64,000 bases of DNA from Loripinus fragilis. Lineage: Eukaryota > Mollusca > Bivalvia > Lucinida > Lucinidae. The notes beneath the pieces were generated by a model that saw nothing but the letters and a program-made list of their open reading frames with translations, was not told the DNA's origin and made no database searches. Both the position numbers and the translations under genes were made by a program. This document shows positions 42,001 to 48,398 of this stretch, piece by piece; within the stretch, counting starts at the first letter, position 1; each line of letters begins with the position of its first letter. Location: the NCBI GenBank assembly GCA_964019695.1, contig OZ026524.1:68897074-68961073 (forward strand). Reading direction: 5' to 3'.

Positions 42001-44448
42001 CCAACGGCACAACTTATTTTTGCCCCGCCTCCTGGGTCAAATATCATTAAATTTTAATAACAAAGTCAATTTTAAAGACATTTAAAACAAACTTTGTGCG
42101 TCTTCTCACACATGAACGATATATAATTATCAGACGGGGTTTTCATTTGGTCCCCTGGGTCATGCCCCAGGGTTGAGACTTGGTGGGTACTGGGGGGTCA
42201 AAATTTATTTTTTCCGAAATTCAACCAAATTTGATTGGCATGTTCAACAGCACACTTTTTGGGGTCCCCGCCCCTTGAAGCCCTGGGGAGGAGCAAAAAC
42301 GGTCAAATCATTTAATTTTAATTACAAAGTCAATTTCAACGAAAATAGAAATAACAGCATCTTCTTTATACTATTTTGGAGTGGTCATTTCAATGCGTCA
42401 ATGTACTGCTTTTCTCTAAACCATGGTAACGATGACTGATCAGGCAATACAAAACCAGGACATCTAGCTATCCCCTAGAGAGGTTTCATGGTCTGGGCCT
42501 ATGAAATGACCATTATCACTTAATAAAAGACTATTTCTAACTATACTGACGGGCAATAGAAACGATACATCTAAAATTTGCGATAAATTACTAAGAAGGA
42601 AAAATAAAGACAGCAGTTAAAATATTTACATGTATATTAGCCAACATAACTGGTAAACAAATTTTGATAAATTAAAATAACCCCTAGAGTTGACTCAAGA
42701 GTCTGGACATGGTAAACTTGTGCAGCTCGTGTTTGTGAGCCACATGCAATGCATGGCATTTTTTTTACTGTAGTGTTTCTTTAGCATATTAGTATAGATA
42801 AAAGCGAGCCGTGTCTATCTTTTTAAAAAGCTATCCTTGTTATAAATTCTTAACCCTAGTCCTGCTGAACATGGATATATCCTCTTTATAAAACAGCACA
42901 AATCCAGAGACCATCTGACCATTATCTACTATATTTTTCATGCAACCCCATAATCCAAATAAATTGGCTGTAAAACAGAACAGAGTGTGCCATAATAATT
43001 TATTCAGCAGAACAACGTTTAACCCTTGGTATAGTAGTGACTCCTAAAGTGTACTTTCGCAAATAGTGAAGATCCAGATGAAATGCCGCATGATGCGGCA
43101 TACCTGGATCTACACTATTTGCTAAGACAAAAATAATCTTCAGAGAGAACTAGAGTTTTTTACCTGTGACCGCTTAAAGACAAGGACCGTCGCAAGTTTA
43201 TTGTATCCAAGCCTCGGGGTAGGGGGATAACTTGGAGGTAATTCTCAGAGAGAACTACAGTTTGTTTGTTTTTGGAAATTATAACCTGTGACCTTGATAC
43301 ATACAATGGACCATCGCTAATGTATTGTATCGATCCATTAGTGCATATAAAAGGGTTTAACTTACCTCTATTTTATATCTCTGTCTCTCAGACCTCTCCG
43401 CTTTTGACGAATCAACGGCATCCCTATGTGTCTTTTCAATTGTCACTTTATTCTGCTGGGAAGATGTTGTCGATATTGTTGATTTCTGCGAGTACAAACA
43501 GGGTCTGTGGGTTTCTACTATTTCCAACTCTTCTATCTCTTTCTGTTGGACATGATAGTCATCACCGTCAGCAATAGAATCTATATCTTCCTCCAAGTTT
43601 TTCATATGTTCGACATCTCTGTTGGCAACCATGTCACAGACAGCATCTCTGCTGACATCCGTGTCACTGCCAACTTGTCTGCTGATATCTGTGTCACTAC
43701 TAGTTAGTCTTTTGATATCCGTGTCACTGCGAGCTTGTCCACTGACATCAGTGTCACTGTCAACCTCTCTGCTAACATCCTGGCTACTGTCATCCTCTCT
43801 GCTAACATACAGGCTACTGTCAGACTTTCTGTTAACATCCAGGCTACTGCCAGCGTCTCTGCTAACATACTGGCTACTGCCAGTCTCTCTGCGAACATCC
43901 TTGCTATCGTCAGCTTGTTCTTTGCTAGCATCAGTGCCACTATCAGCCTCTTTGGTATTATCTGTGCATGTTAAAAAAGCTTTAAAATCACTTTCCGTAT
44001 AGTCATCATTGTCTTCCTGATTTGAATCTATTCTCATTTCAGAACATTTGACCGAATATTCGTCGTTACATGTACGGTGTAACATACACTGTTCGTCTAC
44101 AGTAATTTCAGTGGCTTCTGATGCCAAAACTGACACAATGTTATACACTCCATCGCTAACCAAGTCGTTCTTAGTGTGTGCGTCTTCATCACATGGGAGT
44201 AAAGTGCTATCTGGACTGTTTTTGGTCAATTCTTTGCTAGCTTCTGATTGTTTCCTGTCGATACTGCCTTGTTGATTTACAGCCACAGTATCTGCATGGT
44301 TTCCTTCCTTTATATCAGCTGCTTCGATCAAACTTATATCTGAATCATATCCTGAACTGTTATTGTCTTGTAATTTGAAAATTTCGCGTTTTAATTTCCA
44401 ATCTTCTTTCGAATGTGTGCTTCGTCTTTCGTGACGTTCACTTGACAT
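16018..44448 (-). CDS. IL-1/IL-18-like cytokine with PDZ-like domain, eight exons
   Basis: Exons in order are 44448-43366, 35538-35384, 33504-33384, 32228-32084, 31688-31485, 24487-24336, 23600-23495 and 16238-16018. All borders are GT/AG, and all phases fit one frame of 728 codons plus stop. The protein has no signal peptide. Residues 1-361 are polar and repetitive. Residues ~362-460 are PDZ-like (GLRPGDLFLKLNG at 411-423). Residues 460-502 are a Ser/Asp-rich linker. Residues ~536-695 read as an IL-1-family beta-trefoil: HFTLQFFSG like the IL-1 FSMSFVQG strand, and FESLLYRGYYISC (649-661) matching the IL-1/IL-18 signature with the two changes IL-18 also shows. A 33-residue basic tail follows. 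Leaderless secretion with proteolytic release would be typical of this family; here that is inference. I know of no named mollusc gene with this layout. Exon joining and the trefoil call are strong. The PDZ call is moderate. Confidence 0.8.
17418..17755 (+). mobile_element. truncated mariner-like element
   Basis: It begins with the mariner-style terminus 'cgagggtcatccaatta' and runs into the coding start at 17597. The transposase stops after its first DNA-binding helices and no 3' end is present. It is nested in the 3.1-kb element. Confidence 0.5.
17597..17755 (+). pseudogene. N-terminal fragment of mariner-like transposase (52 aa)
   Basis: ATG at 17597, stop TAA at 17753. It reads MATFTAVEQRAYIKIEYYRD and on to LPKTTVYRWTDYFL. 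The KTTVYRW helix-turn-helix end and the EQRAYIK start resemble the first helix-turn-helix of mariner-family transposases. The catalytic DDE part is absent, so it cannot transpose. The family link is inferred from motif memory. Confidence 0.5.
17810..18320. repeat. tandem repeat, ~155-bp unit
   Basis: Four copies marked by 'aggggccat' at about 17828, 17971, 18130 and 18290, each followed by 'catacatgt'-type words and 'agcgaggtcttatggcca'. It lies inside the 3.1-kb element. Confidence 0.8.
18325..18840. repeat. diverged tandem repeat, ~190-bp unit
   Basis: Repeated 'acttgaaagtcctt', 'accaaat' and 'agaagaagattttttttt' words in about three units, ending in 'ccgaacgccggacactgacc'. This is a common bivalve-style repeat with no coding sign. 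Confidence 0.65.
19697..20262. repeat. hairpin-bearing tandem unit 1
   Basis: It starts with a long palindrome: 'cgaggtgcagtggacgacctg' (one break) faces 'caggtcgtccacggtaccg' around 'atgcaatagtgcat', with outer 'acagttatttcatgcctgtt' and its inverse. About 400 bp of unique-looking sequence follow. The unit is repeated at once downstream. Confidence 0.85.
20263..20835. repeat. hairpin-bearing tandem unit 2
   Basis: Same order as unit 1 with a longer hairpin loop that adds 'gaggtctgaaggccgagtgc'. 'gttgggtaataa' words mark both unit borders. The two units are ~90% alike by eye. Confidence 0.85.
20884..21475 (+). repeat. dispersed repeat family R1 (~590 bp), copy 1
   Basis: It runs from 'cttcagactctatgacggtt' to 'tgattgtatcgattcctgat'. 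Near-complete copies in the other orientation are at 45050 and 59108, and partial copies at 33985, 36383 and 49505. No terminal inverted repeats and no open frame were seen. It could be a SINE-like or LTR-derived family. Confidence 0.8.
21480..22240. repeat. tandem repeat, ~160-bp unit
   Basis: Repeated 'ggttatcaagttatagagcg', 'aatatccaaagcagagttat' and 'tgtgcatgacac' words in about five units, ending in 'gacggacggacgcaaggggg'. A related short fragment is at 19576-19660. Confidence 0.8.
22241..23494. other. intron sequence, mostly unassigned
   Basis: Contains 'gtccatccgtctgtccatcc' and 'ccctggggcatgaaccaggt' words of the common bivalve repeat type, but no clear unit structure. No exon seen. 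It belongs to the last intron of the cytokine-like gene. Confidence 0.5.
23495..23600 (-). CDS. cytokine-like gene, exon 7 (IL-1 signature)
   Basis: It lies between minus-strand 'actgttgcag' and 'gtacac'. It reads ESTTTRVTQPDDVDETCF and then IMRAIGSEMLFESLLYR. The F-E-S-x-x-Y run opens the IL-1-family signature, which is finished by the next exon. Phase 0 in, one base out. Confidence 0.88.
23815..24010. mobile_element. MITE family M1, copy 3
   Basis: The ends are 'ttataaaactgttgtcatgc' and the inverse side 'atgcttaatagagtt'. The central palindrome 'aaaatgtcaacaatcgttga' and mirror is intact. A (CT)n run replaces the extreme right end. Confidence 0.7.
24019..24092. repeat. (CT)n microsatellite
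   Basis: About 36 CT units with two CCCT interruptions. It touches the right side of the M1 copy. Confidence 0.96.
24101..24179 (-). pseudogene. duplicated 3' part of cytokine-like exon 6
   Basis: It repeats 24323-24401 with six or so changes. It keeps the frame (GRLGTCYLTTEMTSHNELAF) and the splice donor gtgagt, but no good acceptor lies before it, so it is probably not used. It arose with the neighbouring MITE and CT run as one tandem duplication. Confidence 0.8.
24178..24294. mobile_element. MITE family M1, copy 4 (partial)
   Basis: Holds the central palindrome and right end of M1 ('ttcaacaatcgttgacattt', then 'gagttgagtatgg'). It was produced by the same local duplication as copy 3. Confidence 0.7.
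24295..24322. repeat. short CT/TA microsatellite
   Basis: A CT run followed by a TA run. It is the counterpart of the longer CT run at 24019 in the duplicated block. Confidence 0.85.
24336..24487 (-). CDS. cytokine-like gene, exon 6 (central trefoil)
   Basis: It follows minus-strand 'tttaattgcag' and ends before gtgagt. It encodes HFTLQFFSGMDKSSEPLSQF and then GYQGRMGTCYLTTELPSHNE up to LAFR. In order and spacing this matches the middle strands of IL-1 (an F.L.F..G strand, then a LYLSC...L.LE-like pair). Two bases in, phase 0 out. Its 3' third is duplicated at 24101-24179. Confidence 0.86.
24488..28190. other. large intron of the cytokine-like gene
   Basis: AT-rich sequence with one recognised MITE (26083-26293). 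A 73-codon minus-strand frame at 26463-26684 has coding-like composition but no fitting splice sites, and the neighbouring exons join perfectly without it. Nothing else was seen. Confidence 0.6.
26083..26293. mobile_element. MITE with pogo-like inverted ends
   Basis: It opens 'cagtaaaacctgtctgaagc' and closes with the inverse 'gccgcttaagacaggtttta' + 'ctg'. CAGTNNAACC-type ends are typical of pogo/Tigger-like elements. A related, larger element is at 35610-36382. Confidence 0.75.
28193..28935. repeat. tandem repeat, ~183-bp unit
   Basis: Four copies marked by 'ctggcattaacaatctcaaa' at 28209, 28392, 28576 and (with one change) 28758. Each unit also holds 'gggggtcacc', 'gagagcaaaattt' and 'acccccac'. 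It lies in the intron before exon 6. Confidence 0.93.
29026..29097 (-). tRNA. tRNA-Lys(CUU)-like sequence, probably a pseudogene
   Basis: 72 bases with U8, A14, GG18-19 and A21 in tRNA positions, loop CTCTTAA (anticodon CUU), a perfect T stem (ccagg/cctgg) and A and B boxes (tagcctagtgg, gggtcgattcc). The acceptor and anticodon stems each have two mismatches, so a working tRNA is unlikely. It may be a dead tRNA copy or a SINE head. Confidence 0.5.
29110..31240. other. intron sequence, unassigned
   Basis: AT-rich, without recognisable exons or repeats apart from simple A and T runs. Part of the intron between exons 5 and 6 of the cytokine-like gene. Confidence 0.55.
31247..31479. mobile_element. 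foldback element M4, 233 bp
   Basis: A near-perfect palindrome: 'cagtcgtgccaaccaagagt' at the left faces its inverse at the right, and the centre is 'atcctatcctgtagataggat' (two arms). Its right end stops about five bases from the splice donor of exon 5. A half copy is at 14938. Confidence 0.88.
31485..31688 (-). CDS. cytokine-like gene, exon 5 (linker to first trefoil strands)
   Basis: It follows minus-strand 'ctgtgttttccag' and ends before gtaagt. It encodes FVFKVAQSIKEQTRQVQLKK, then RLIKAMYVGVDEYVTVLDDG, then LPGLEVPTESNQSQ. The last 35 residues have the length and hydrophobic pattern of the first three IL-1 strands and run straight into HFTLQFF of exon 6. Two bases in, one out. Confidence 0.83.
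32084..32228 (-). CDS. cytokine-like gene, exon 4 (end of PDZ-like part and linker)
   Basis: It follows minus-strand 'tacatgtag' and ends before gtaagg. It reads VFQRWETRRHDGEDHVFEVV, then YKLKLILEPETSDRSSSHSS and IEPLADTK. The first residues continue the last PDZ strand. The Ser/Asp-rich end holds SD and LAD, which could be caspase cleavage points just before the trefoil. Phase 0 in, one base out. Confidence 0.78.
32522..32712. mobile_element. MITE family M6, copy 1 (left end lost)
   Basis: Carries the perfect palindrome made of 'gccagcgaaacgccattt' and its inverse, after 'tttcaaagcaatactggtcc'. Copies at 36652 and 38075 have both ends. Confidence 0.75.
32892..33128. mobile_element. MITE family M2, copy B
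   Basis: Same ends as 9518-9755 but inverted in overall order: starts 'gaaccacgacatgagatttc', closes 'gaaatcacatgtcacggctc'. It lies between exons 3 and 4. Confidence 0.78.
33251..33325. repeat. palindromic MITE family F1, copy 3
   Basis: 'tgctcaaaagaaccgtctca' faces 'tgagacggttcttttgagt', with 'catatgttttgg' outer words. Only ~60 bp from exon 3. Confidence 0.82.
33384..33504 (-). CDS. cytokine-like gene, exon 3 (PDZ-like core)
   Basis: It follows minus-strand 'ctctattccag' and ends before gtgggt. It reads PGDLFLKLNGTPLQDKKQKK, then VRKMFKNIKPGTDGNIQMEL. With GLR from exon 2 this gives GLRPGDLFLKLNG, the carboxylate-side half of a PDZ fold (GL..GD.IL.VNG, a helix, then a last strand). If the donor is ignored, the frame stops three codons later (TAA 33372-33374), so an unspliced short isoform is possible. 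One base in, phase 0 out. Confidence 0.82.
33745..33945 (+). mobile_element. degenerate SINE
   Basis: 'cactggcaaagtggtagatt' (A-box region), 'gtacctgagcaagacaaagtgctg' and 'aactgggacgtacagcatca' match, with many changes, the order of the SINE at 8501. Confidence 0.65.
33985..34330 (+). repeat. dispersed repeat R1, partial copy
   Basis: Matches the second half of the 20884 copy, from 'catacaaaccaaatatctat' to 'gtatcgattcctgatctttg'. Confidence 0.85.
34331..35105. repeat. tandem repeat, ~145-bp unit, inverse of the 62.6-kb array
   Basis: Repeated 'ccctctacatcatgtgacct', 'cacctgcaaagtttgaag' and 'agatgcatttacaagaaaat'. Reverse-complemented, these words are those of the array at 62600-64000, so it is the same repeat family. 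It ends in 'gacggacggacagctggata'. Confidence 0.88.
35384..35538 (-). CDS. cytokine-like gene, exon 2 (start of PDZ-like part)
   Basis: It lies between minus-strand 'gattttattatag' and gtagat. It reads KRKTKVLKIDEETDFCKIQT, then VKYRYKEKVSRQHYMKKLKN up to DGDIGL. Basic and charged. Phase 0 in, which fits both alternative upstream exons ending ...YEIE and ...YKIE. Two bases out. Confidence 0.8.
35610..36382. mobile_element. DNA transposon relic with pogo-like ends, ~770 bp
   Basis: It opens 'aagtaaaacctgtgtaaaac' + 'ggacactc', and closes with the inverse 'gagagtggccgttttacaca' + 'ggttttactg'. A hairpin 'attgtagtttgg' / 'ccaaactacaat' lies at 36291-36330. No open frame. Confidence 0.75.
36383..36545 (+). 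repeat. dispersed repeat R1, short copy
   Basis: 'gctgggaaagggttgaccac' to 'gattgtatcgattcctaatg' matches one end of R1. Confidence 0.75.
36652..36941. mobile_element. MITE family M6, copy 2
   Basis: It starts 'catgcgcggatccagagtgg' and ends 'aaaactttctggatcc'. The central palindrome has two mismatches. Confidence 0.8.
37267..37462 (-). mobile_element. tRNA-derived SINE with 13-bp target-site duplication
   Basis: Same family as 8501 and 14301. The word 'aaagcaagatagc' lies on both sides (37254-37266 and 37463-37475). B box 'cacgaacccgcg' and A box 'ctaccactgagcca' are seen in inverse. Confidence 0.93.
38075..38347. mobile_element. MITE family M6, copy 3
   Basis: Ends 'catgtgcggatccagagg' and 'cttggtccgcgcatg'. 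The centre 'gaaacgccatttaaatggcg' + 'tttcgctggc' is near perfect. Confidence 0.82.
38562..38634. repeat. palindromic MITE family F1, copy 4
   Basis: 'gctcaaaagaaacgtctca' faces 'tgaggcggttcttttgagt' (two changes against the other copies). 'ggttgagaaataag' follows, as in copy 3. Confidence 0.82.
38839..39537. mobile_element. MITE family M7, 700 bp with inner hairpin
   Basis: The left end 'ggaattacaatgcctcctta' + 'aagttaaggaagact' and the right inverse match with two changes. Inside (about 39010-39150) 'agtgatttgttgcttaatat' + 'atcactg' faces its own inverse around 'gagcgcgaagcgcgaatg'. Confidence 0.82.
39615..39745. repeat. palindromic repeat
   Basis: 'gaatttattaaacgagttcg' + 'agaaaagagataaaat' faces its inverse around 'gcgaggcttgccgag'. 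The outer words 'gtgctcatg' and 'agagcacga' also pair. Confidence 0.75.
40078..41442 (-). CDS. alternative N-terminal exon 1b, with an in-frame stop
   Basis: 455 codons from ATG 41442 (or 41409) to ...SQRTIYEIE, then gtaagt, in phase 0 like exon 1a. It begins MDDETRTCLMNVKEKRKYFK and has SSGYGSHES, as 1a has SSGYDSDIS. It ends EMEIKVSNQPRLYSPKK, as 1a has ELEIVETHRPCLYSQK. The middle is about eight ~30-residue repeats (C.CTKSV....LP..DI.N type). One TAA (41188-41190) interrupts the frame after VSEGWQ. A possible acceptor 'cttatatacag' precedes the first ATG. It may be a decayed paralogue of 1a, an alternative exon used from inside, or a variant allele. Confidence 0.7.
41473..41659. other. sequence upstream of exon 1b
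   Basis: AT-rich. Contains the possible acceptor at 41473-41474. No promoter motif stands out. Confidence 0.4.
41660..42440. repeat. diverged bivalve-type repeat with 'gtccgtcc' runs
   Basis: Two or three units with 'ccattggacgaaatccaacc', 'tgctcacatg', 'gccccgcc' and 'ccctggggaggggcc', joined by 'ctgtccgtcc' runs. It lies between exons 1a and 1b. Confidence 0.75.
42441..43058. other. unassigned sequence between exons 1a and 1b
   Basis: AT-rich, no exon seen on either strand. In particular no second copy of exon 2 was found between the two exon-1 paralogues. Confidence 0.5.
43059..43122. repeat. foldback repeat F2, copy 6
   Basis: 'gcaaatagtgaagatccaga' faces 'tggatctacactatttgc' around 'tgaaatgccgcatgatgcgg'. 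Confidence 0.65.
43366..44448 (-). CDS. cytokine-like gene, N-terminal exon 1a
   Basis: 361 codons, open throughout. ATG 44448 lies 8 bases after a good acceptor ('acaatttcag'), so a 5' UTR exon should lie upstream. It begins MSSERHERRSTHSKEDWKLK and is polar with no signal peptide or membrane span. The middle (about 43600-43930) holds about ten repeats of ~13 residues of the DVSRE.DSS type. It ends RSERQRYKIE before gtaagt, phase 0, ready for exon 2 at 35538. Its start and end resemble exon 1b while the repeats differ. It is probably an intrinsically disordered pro-region. Confidence 0.82.
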
Positions 44449-44636
44449 TTTATCAGCTGAAATTGTATTTATTTTTATTTTAATTTTGTTTCTTTTATTT
44501 GTATGTTTGTTAGTTTTTGCCGTTTCTTTTCGTTATGTATGCTATATCGCTTTATGTTATTATTGATATACTGATTAGTAAAAACCCAATATCCTATTTT
44601 TAGCACAGCTGGGTATTACCCATCTATTATTACTGA

Positions 44637-44646
44637 AGGACTTTCC
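44637..44646. promoter_or_regulatory. possible kappaB site upstream of exon 1a
   Basis: AGGACTTTCC fits GGGRNYYYCC at nine of ten bases and lies ~190 bases before the first ATG. If exon 1a has an upstream UTR exon, this would be intronic. A single short match carries little weight. Confidence 0.22.
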
Positions 44647-45045
44647 GATTGTGGTACTATATTTTTTTACATACTTATTGCGCATTTAGACCAAAGACAT
44701 GTTGACACATAACCCTCATTGGACAGGCGATGAAACATTAATATAAATTAAAGCAAAGCAAATTTATAATGCGAAACATTATTTCGGTACTTAATCCGTA
44801 GACTGTCGTATATACTGAAGGACAAAATAAACGCTATGATACTGCCTGATTGTGTTGCACTCATGAAAAGCTAGAAAAAAGTATATGACTTTTATCAAAA
44901 GTAAAATACCACGAAATCACATATCTAAATACTCTCAGTGAATATTATCCTGACATGTTATTATATAATTTAATTCATCTTATTCCAGCTCATTCAGAAA
45001 CACAATCACTCTCGACGATGATTATGTTAAAAACATGTTGTCATA
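44647..45045. other. unassigned sequence upstream of the cytokine-like gene
   Basis: AT-rich, nothing recognised apart from the possible kappaB site before it. Promoter or first UTR exon may lie here. Confidence 0.4.
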
Positions 45046-45049
45046 TTAA

Positions 45050-45625
45050 CTGATTTCAAAGCAAAAAAGGCAGCAAAGATCAGGAATCAATATAATCAAG
45101 TACCACACCTGACCAAGGATACCATATGGGAAAGAAACAAAAACACAATTAAACATCACACACGAGATACAAGAGGCCAGCCCTTTCCCAGCAGATGACC
45201 ACGAGGCAGCAATGAACAGACGCGAAAGCATGAGAAACACAAGACATAAATAAGACAAATGATCCACAAAAGAAGTACCCCCTTCGAACGGTCAGTAAAA
45301 ATATTTTACTGGAGGGCTTAAACCGTTTTCACGGCGCCAACCTCATCCTTAAGTCAGTGTGGATCAAGACACATAGATGTTTGGTTTGCATGAAAGAACC
45401 CTAACTTATAAATGCATCATTTTCTAGAACATATAAATCAAGATATAAAAAGGAGATAAAACAAAGATAAGGACTCAACTGTACATGAAACTGAATACCG
45501 GACAACAAGTAAACCCCGGTGGGCTTGACAACAGCCAAAGCATCAGACCCCTACCATCTCATCAAGACATAAGTCTTTAAGTCCGAACCATCGATCATAG
45601 AGTCTGAAGTCCGACCCATCTAAAA
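45050..45625 (-). repeat. dispersed repeat R1, near-complete copy
   Basis: From 'gatttcaaagcaaaaaaggc' and 'caaagatcaggaatcaatat' to 'catagagtctgaagtccgac'. Inverse of the 20884 copy. Confidence 0.88.
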
Positions 45626-45805
45626 CAAGGAACAAAAATATTTTACTTTAACTATTCAAGTGAAAATGAAAGGATATTTACATTTTGCACTCATTTTGAT
45701 GCAATATTAGTGGTGACTTGAAAAATAACATATCGGCCGCCTTCAGGTCAAGTTTCAAGCATAAGCGTATATCTTGTCTTGAATGCAACATTTTCCCAAT
45801 TAAAA

Positions 45806-47480
45806 TATACCCGGCAAAAAAAGTTCTGCACAACTGAGGTTTTCCGGCATATTTCACCTTCTAAAAATAGGACAGTAATAATTAATTTATCACAAGAAAA
45901 ATTAATTCAATTTAGACAATATATTGAAGTCAAAACATGAATATCATCATTGATGCATGAGTAATCGCCCGCCGAAGCCATATGGGGTTGGGTGCCAAAA
46001 ATGACAAAATCACAGTTTCTTCTCTCAATAATGCGTATAGCCACCAAGATTCACACGACACTCATTGAGTCTCCTCCTCATCGAATTCAACAGTCGCTGT
46101 ATTTACCTTTGAGGAATTGCAGCCCATTCTTGAAGAAGAAGTCTCTGTAAGTCTGGAAGTCGTGTGTGTTGATTAATGCGTTTATTTACTGCCCTGCCAA
46201 GAATATCCCACAAGTGCTCAATGCATGACAAGTCCGGAGACATTGGAGGCCACTCAAGTCGCTGAACACCATTCAGTTGCAAGAAGTTGATCGCAATCCT
46301 AGTACAATGGGGCCTCGCATTGGCGTCCTGAAAGATGGCATTCTGGCCCATCTGATAGAGATTTGGTACAACATGAGGTCGGAGAATATCATCAATGTAC
46401 CCTCGGCCATTCAAGTTCCCAGGCACAACGACAAGGGCAGTTCTTCCATTTAAACTAATACCTGTCCATATCATAACACTTCCACTGTTGTATGCCGTTG
46501 TTGGCTGGACAGTAGGTTCTAAGTGTCTCTCCCCGTTGCGACGCCATACTCGGATGCGTCCATCCACCTTTCGCAGACAAAACCTGGATTCATCAGAGAA
46601 GAGGACTCGTGACCATTGCTGTCGATTCCATCTACCGTGTCGTGCATAAAACTGGCGCCGTAGAGCCCTGTGACGTTGGGAAAGCTGAAACTTTTAAGCA
46701 GGTTTTCTGGAACTGAACCCAGAAGCTCGAACTCTATTCCTGACAGTCTGCACCGAGATGCGACGTGCACCTGGTCCCCGTTGTTGTCTCAACATTCTCT
46801 GCAGACTGGGGCCATCCACAAAGCGTCGCCTTGCTACAGTGACTGCAATGTATCTGTCTTCATGCTGGGTTGTAACTTTCGGTCGTCCAGATCTGGGTCG
46901 GTCAGAAACAGTCCCCGTTGCTCGATGATGATCAAGAAGTCGAATAATGGTGCTACGATGAACGTTGAATTGGTTAGTAACATCCTGTGGGTGAAAGCCC
47001 GCCTCTATACGACCCAGAGCCCGGGCTCTTTCTTCATCAGAAAGCTTTCTCAAAGCTGTAAAAGGCCTTGCATTTGCCATAACTTTGACAATTCAAATTA
47101 AGAAGCGTATTTTTAACAAAAAAAAGTGCAAAGAATGCTGTTGGTTATGTAATTCGTTAAACATTTGTTTAATTCGTGCAAATTTTTGCACAAAATCGTG
47201 ATGTGACATTTGAAGTAGAGTTCACCAAATAATCTCGTGCAGAGTCACTGACCGAGTACAACATTAAAAAAATGATCATTTTGTCATTTTGGATTGCCGA
47301 CCCCTGGTACCATTACACACATGTTTCTCGGACATTTCTCATGTGATTTTGATTCCGTTTAAAACAAAATGTTCCTTAGAGATGGGACTAAATGATATAA
47401 ATCATGTTGTCGGGTGTTACCTGTGTTTGAAATAAATTGCCATAAACCACTGTTGTGCATAACTTTTTTGGCGGAGTATA
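45806..47480 (-). mobile_element. Tc1-like transposon, dead
   Basis: Ends 'tatacccggcaaaaaaagtt' + 'ctgcacaac' and the inverse 'gttgtgcataactttttt' + 'ggcggagtata' match as ~28-bp inverted repeats next to TA. It encodes the broken transposase at 46025-47080. Length 1.67 kb is normal for the family. Confidence 0.9.
46025..47080 (-). pseudogene. Tc1-family transposase, two stops and catalytic change
   Basis: 352 codons in one frame from ATG 47080. Order: MANARPFTALRKLSDEERAR, helix-turn-helix region (HRSTIIRLLDHHRATG), GRPKVTT, then LFSDESRF (first Asp), FQDANARPH (second Asp region) and SPDLSCIEHLWD (Glu). In-frame TAA codons at 46694-46696 and 46103-46105 break it. The usual catalytic Asp just before NARPH is Ala (GCC), so the enzyme would be inactive even without the stops. 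No frameshift, so the damage is point mutation only. Confidence 0.92.
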
Positions 47481-48398
47481 TATCAGCACTTTAACAGAAA
47501 ATATAAGTTTGCTGAAGATACCTCTGTTTTTTGCACTTCATTTGATTTCCAAAACAAAGAATTATTAGCACAGTCGCAAGTTACATCAAATGAAGGTGTT
47601 AAAAGTTTCTGATTTAATGCTGACATCGCCCCTGTAAAACAAGCTCAACCTAGTATAGGGGTCCGCTTAGTAATCAGCGTATGCGACAGTAGAATGTTTA
47701 TATATTATGTGGTGTCCTATATCATTCCAGGTGTTACCTTGTGATGTGCTGTCTCACACAAAATGAGCCTTGTCACAAGAACAGTCAACCAGTCCCCGAT
47801 CAGGTTCTTAAACAAATTTCATGCTCACAAATTGAGCATGAAAATGACCTCATTGGCATTTAAACATTTATACGCAAACAATTAGATCGACATCCTGTTT
47901 GGCATCGGAAGTCAGAAAAATGATATACAGATTTGTACTTCCTTTGAATAAAAAAAAAATGAGACCGGCGAAAGTCATAAATTCGCCTTAAGTGTGCAGC
48001 TTTCGTACCATATACTTTGTGTATATTTGCAGAATTACTCTTTTTGTCATGAAGAGGTGTCAGCAGTCGAAAAAACAGGCAATGTACCAACGTAGAGTAA
48101 ATCACGATTTTTGCCTCCATTTCCATGTGTGTTTGGCTGCTGACACCCCTTCACGGCGCGAAAAGTGATTCATTAAATATGTCTGAAAGTTACTCCGCAA
48201 AACGTAGATATCCTTGGGCGGTTGCGTGACATTCTCCGCTTTTTCAATGACTGTCTTAAACCAAAATGTGTTTGTTTATCTTTTTACGACTTCTAAACTA
48301 TACCGAACCAAATGTCGGCTGTTAATGACTCGATTGTTTGGCAGGCGTGATTTATTAGAAGTCTTATAATTTCATTGTTGCCCTAGAAAGCTGACTTG
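47481..48398. other. unassigned intergenic sequence
   Basis: No gene seen. A fragment like the M1 end ('catgctcacaaattgagcat') lies at 47816-47875, and the words 'gaggtgtcagcag' and 'ctgctgacacccct' face each other at ~48055 and ~48137. Confidence 0.45.

Noticed and set aside
43507..44275. Plus-strand frames opposite exon 1a
   Set aside because: They mirror the in-frame repeats of exon 1a and have no splice sites or known domains.
46395..47101. Plus-strand frames opposite the Tc1 transposase
   Set aside because: Shadows of the minus-strand transposase, with no conserved features of their own.
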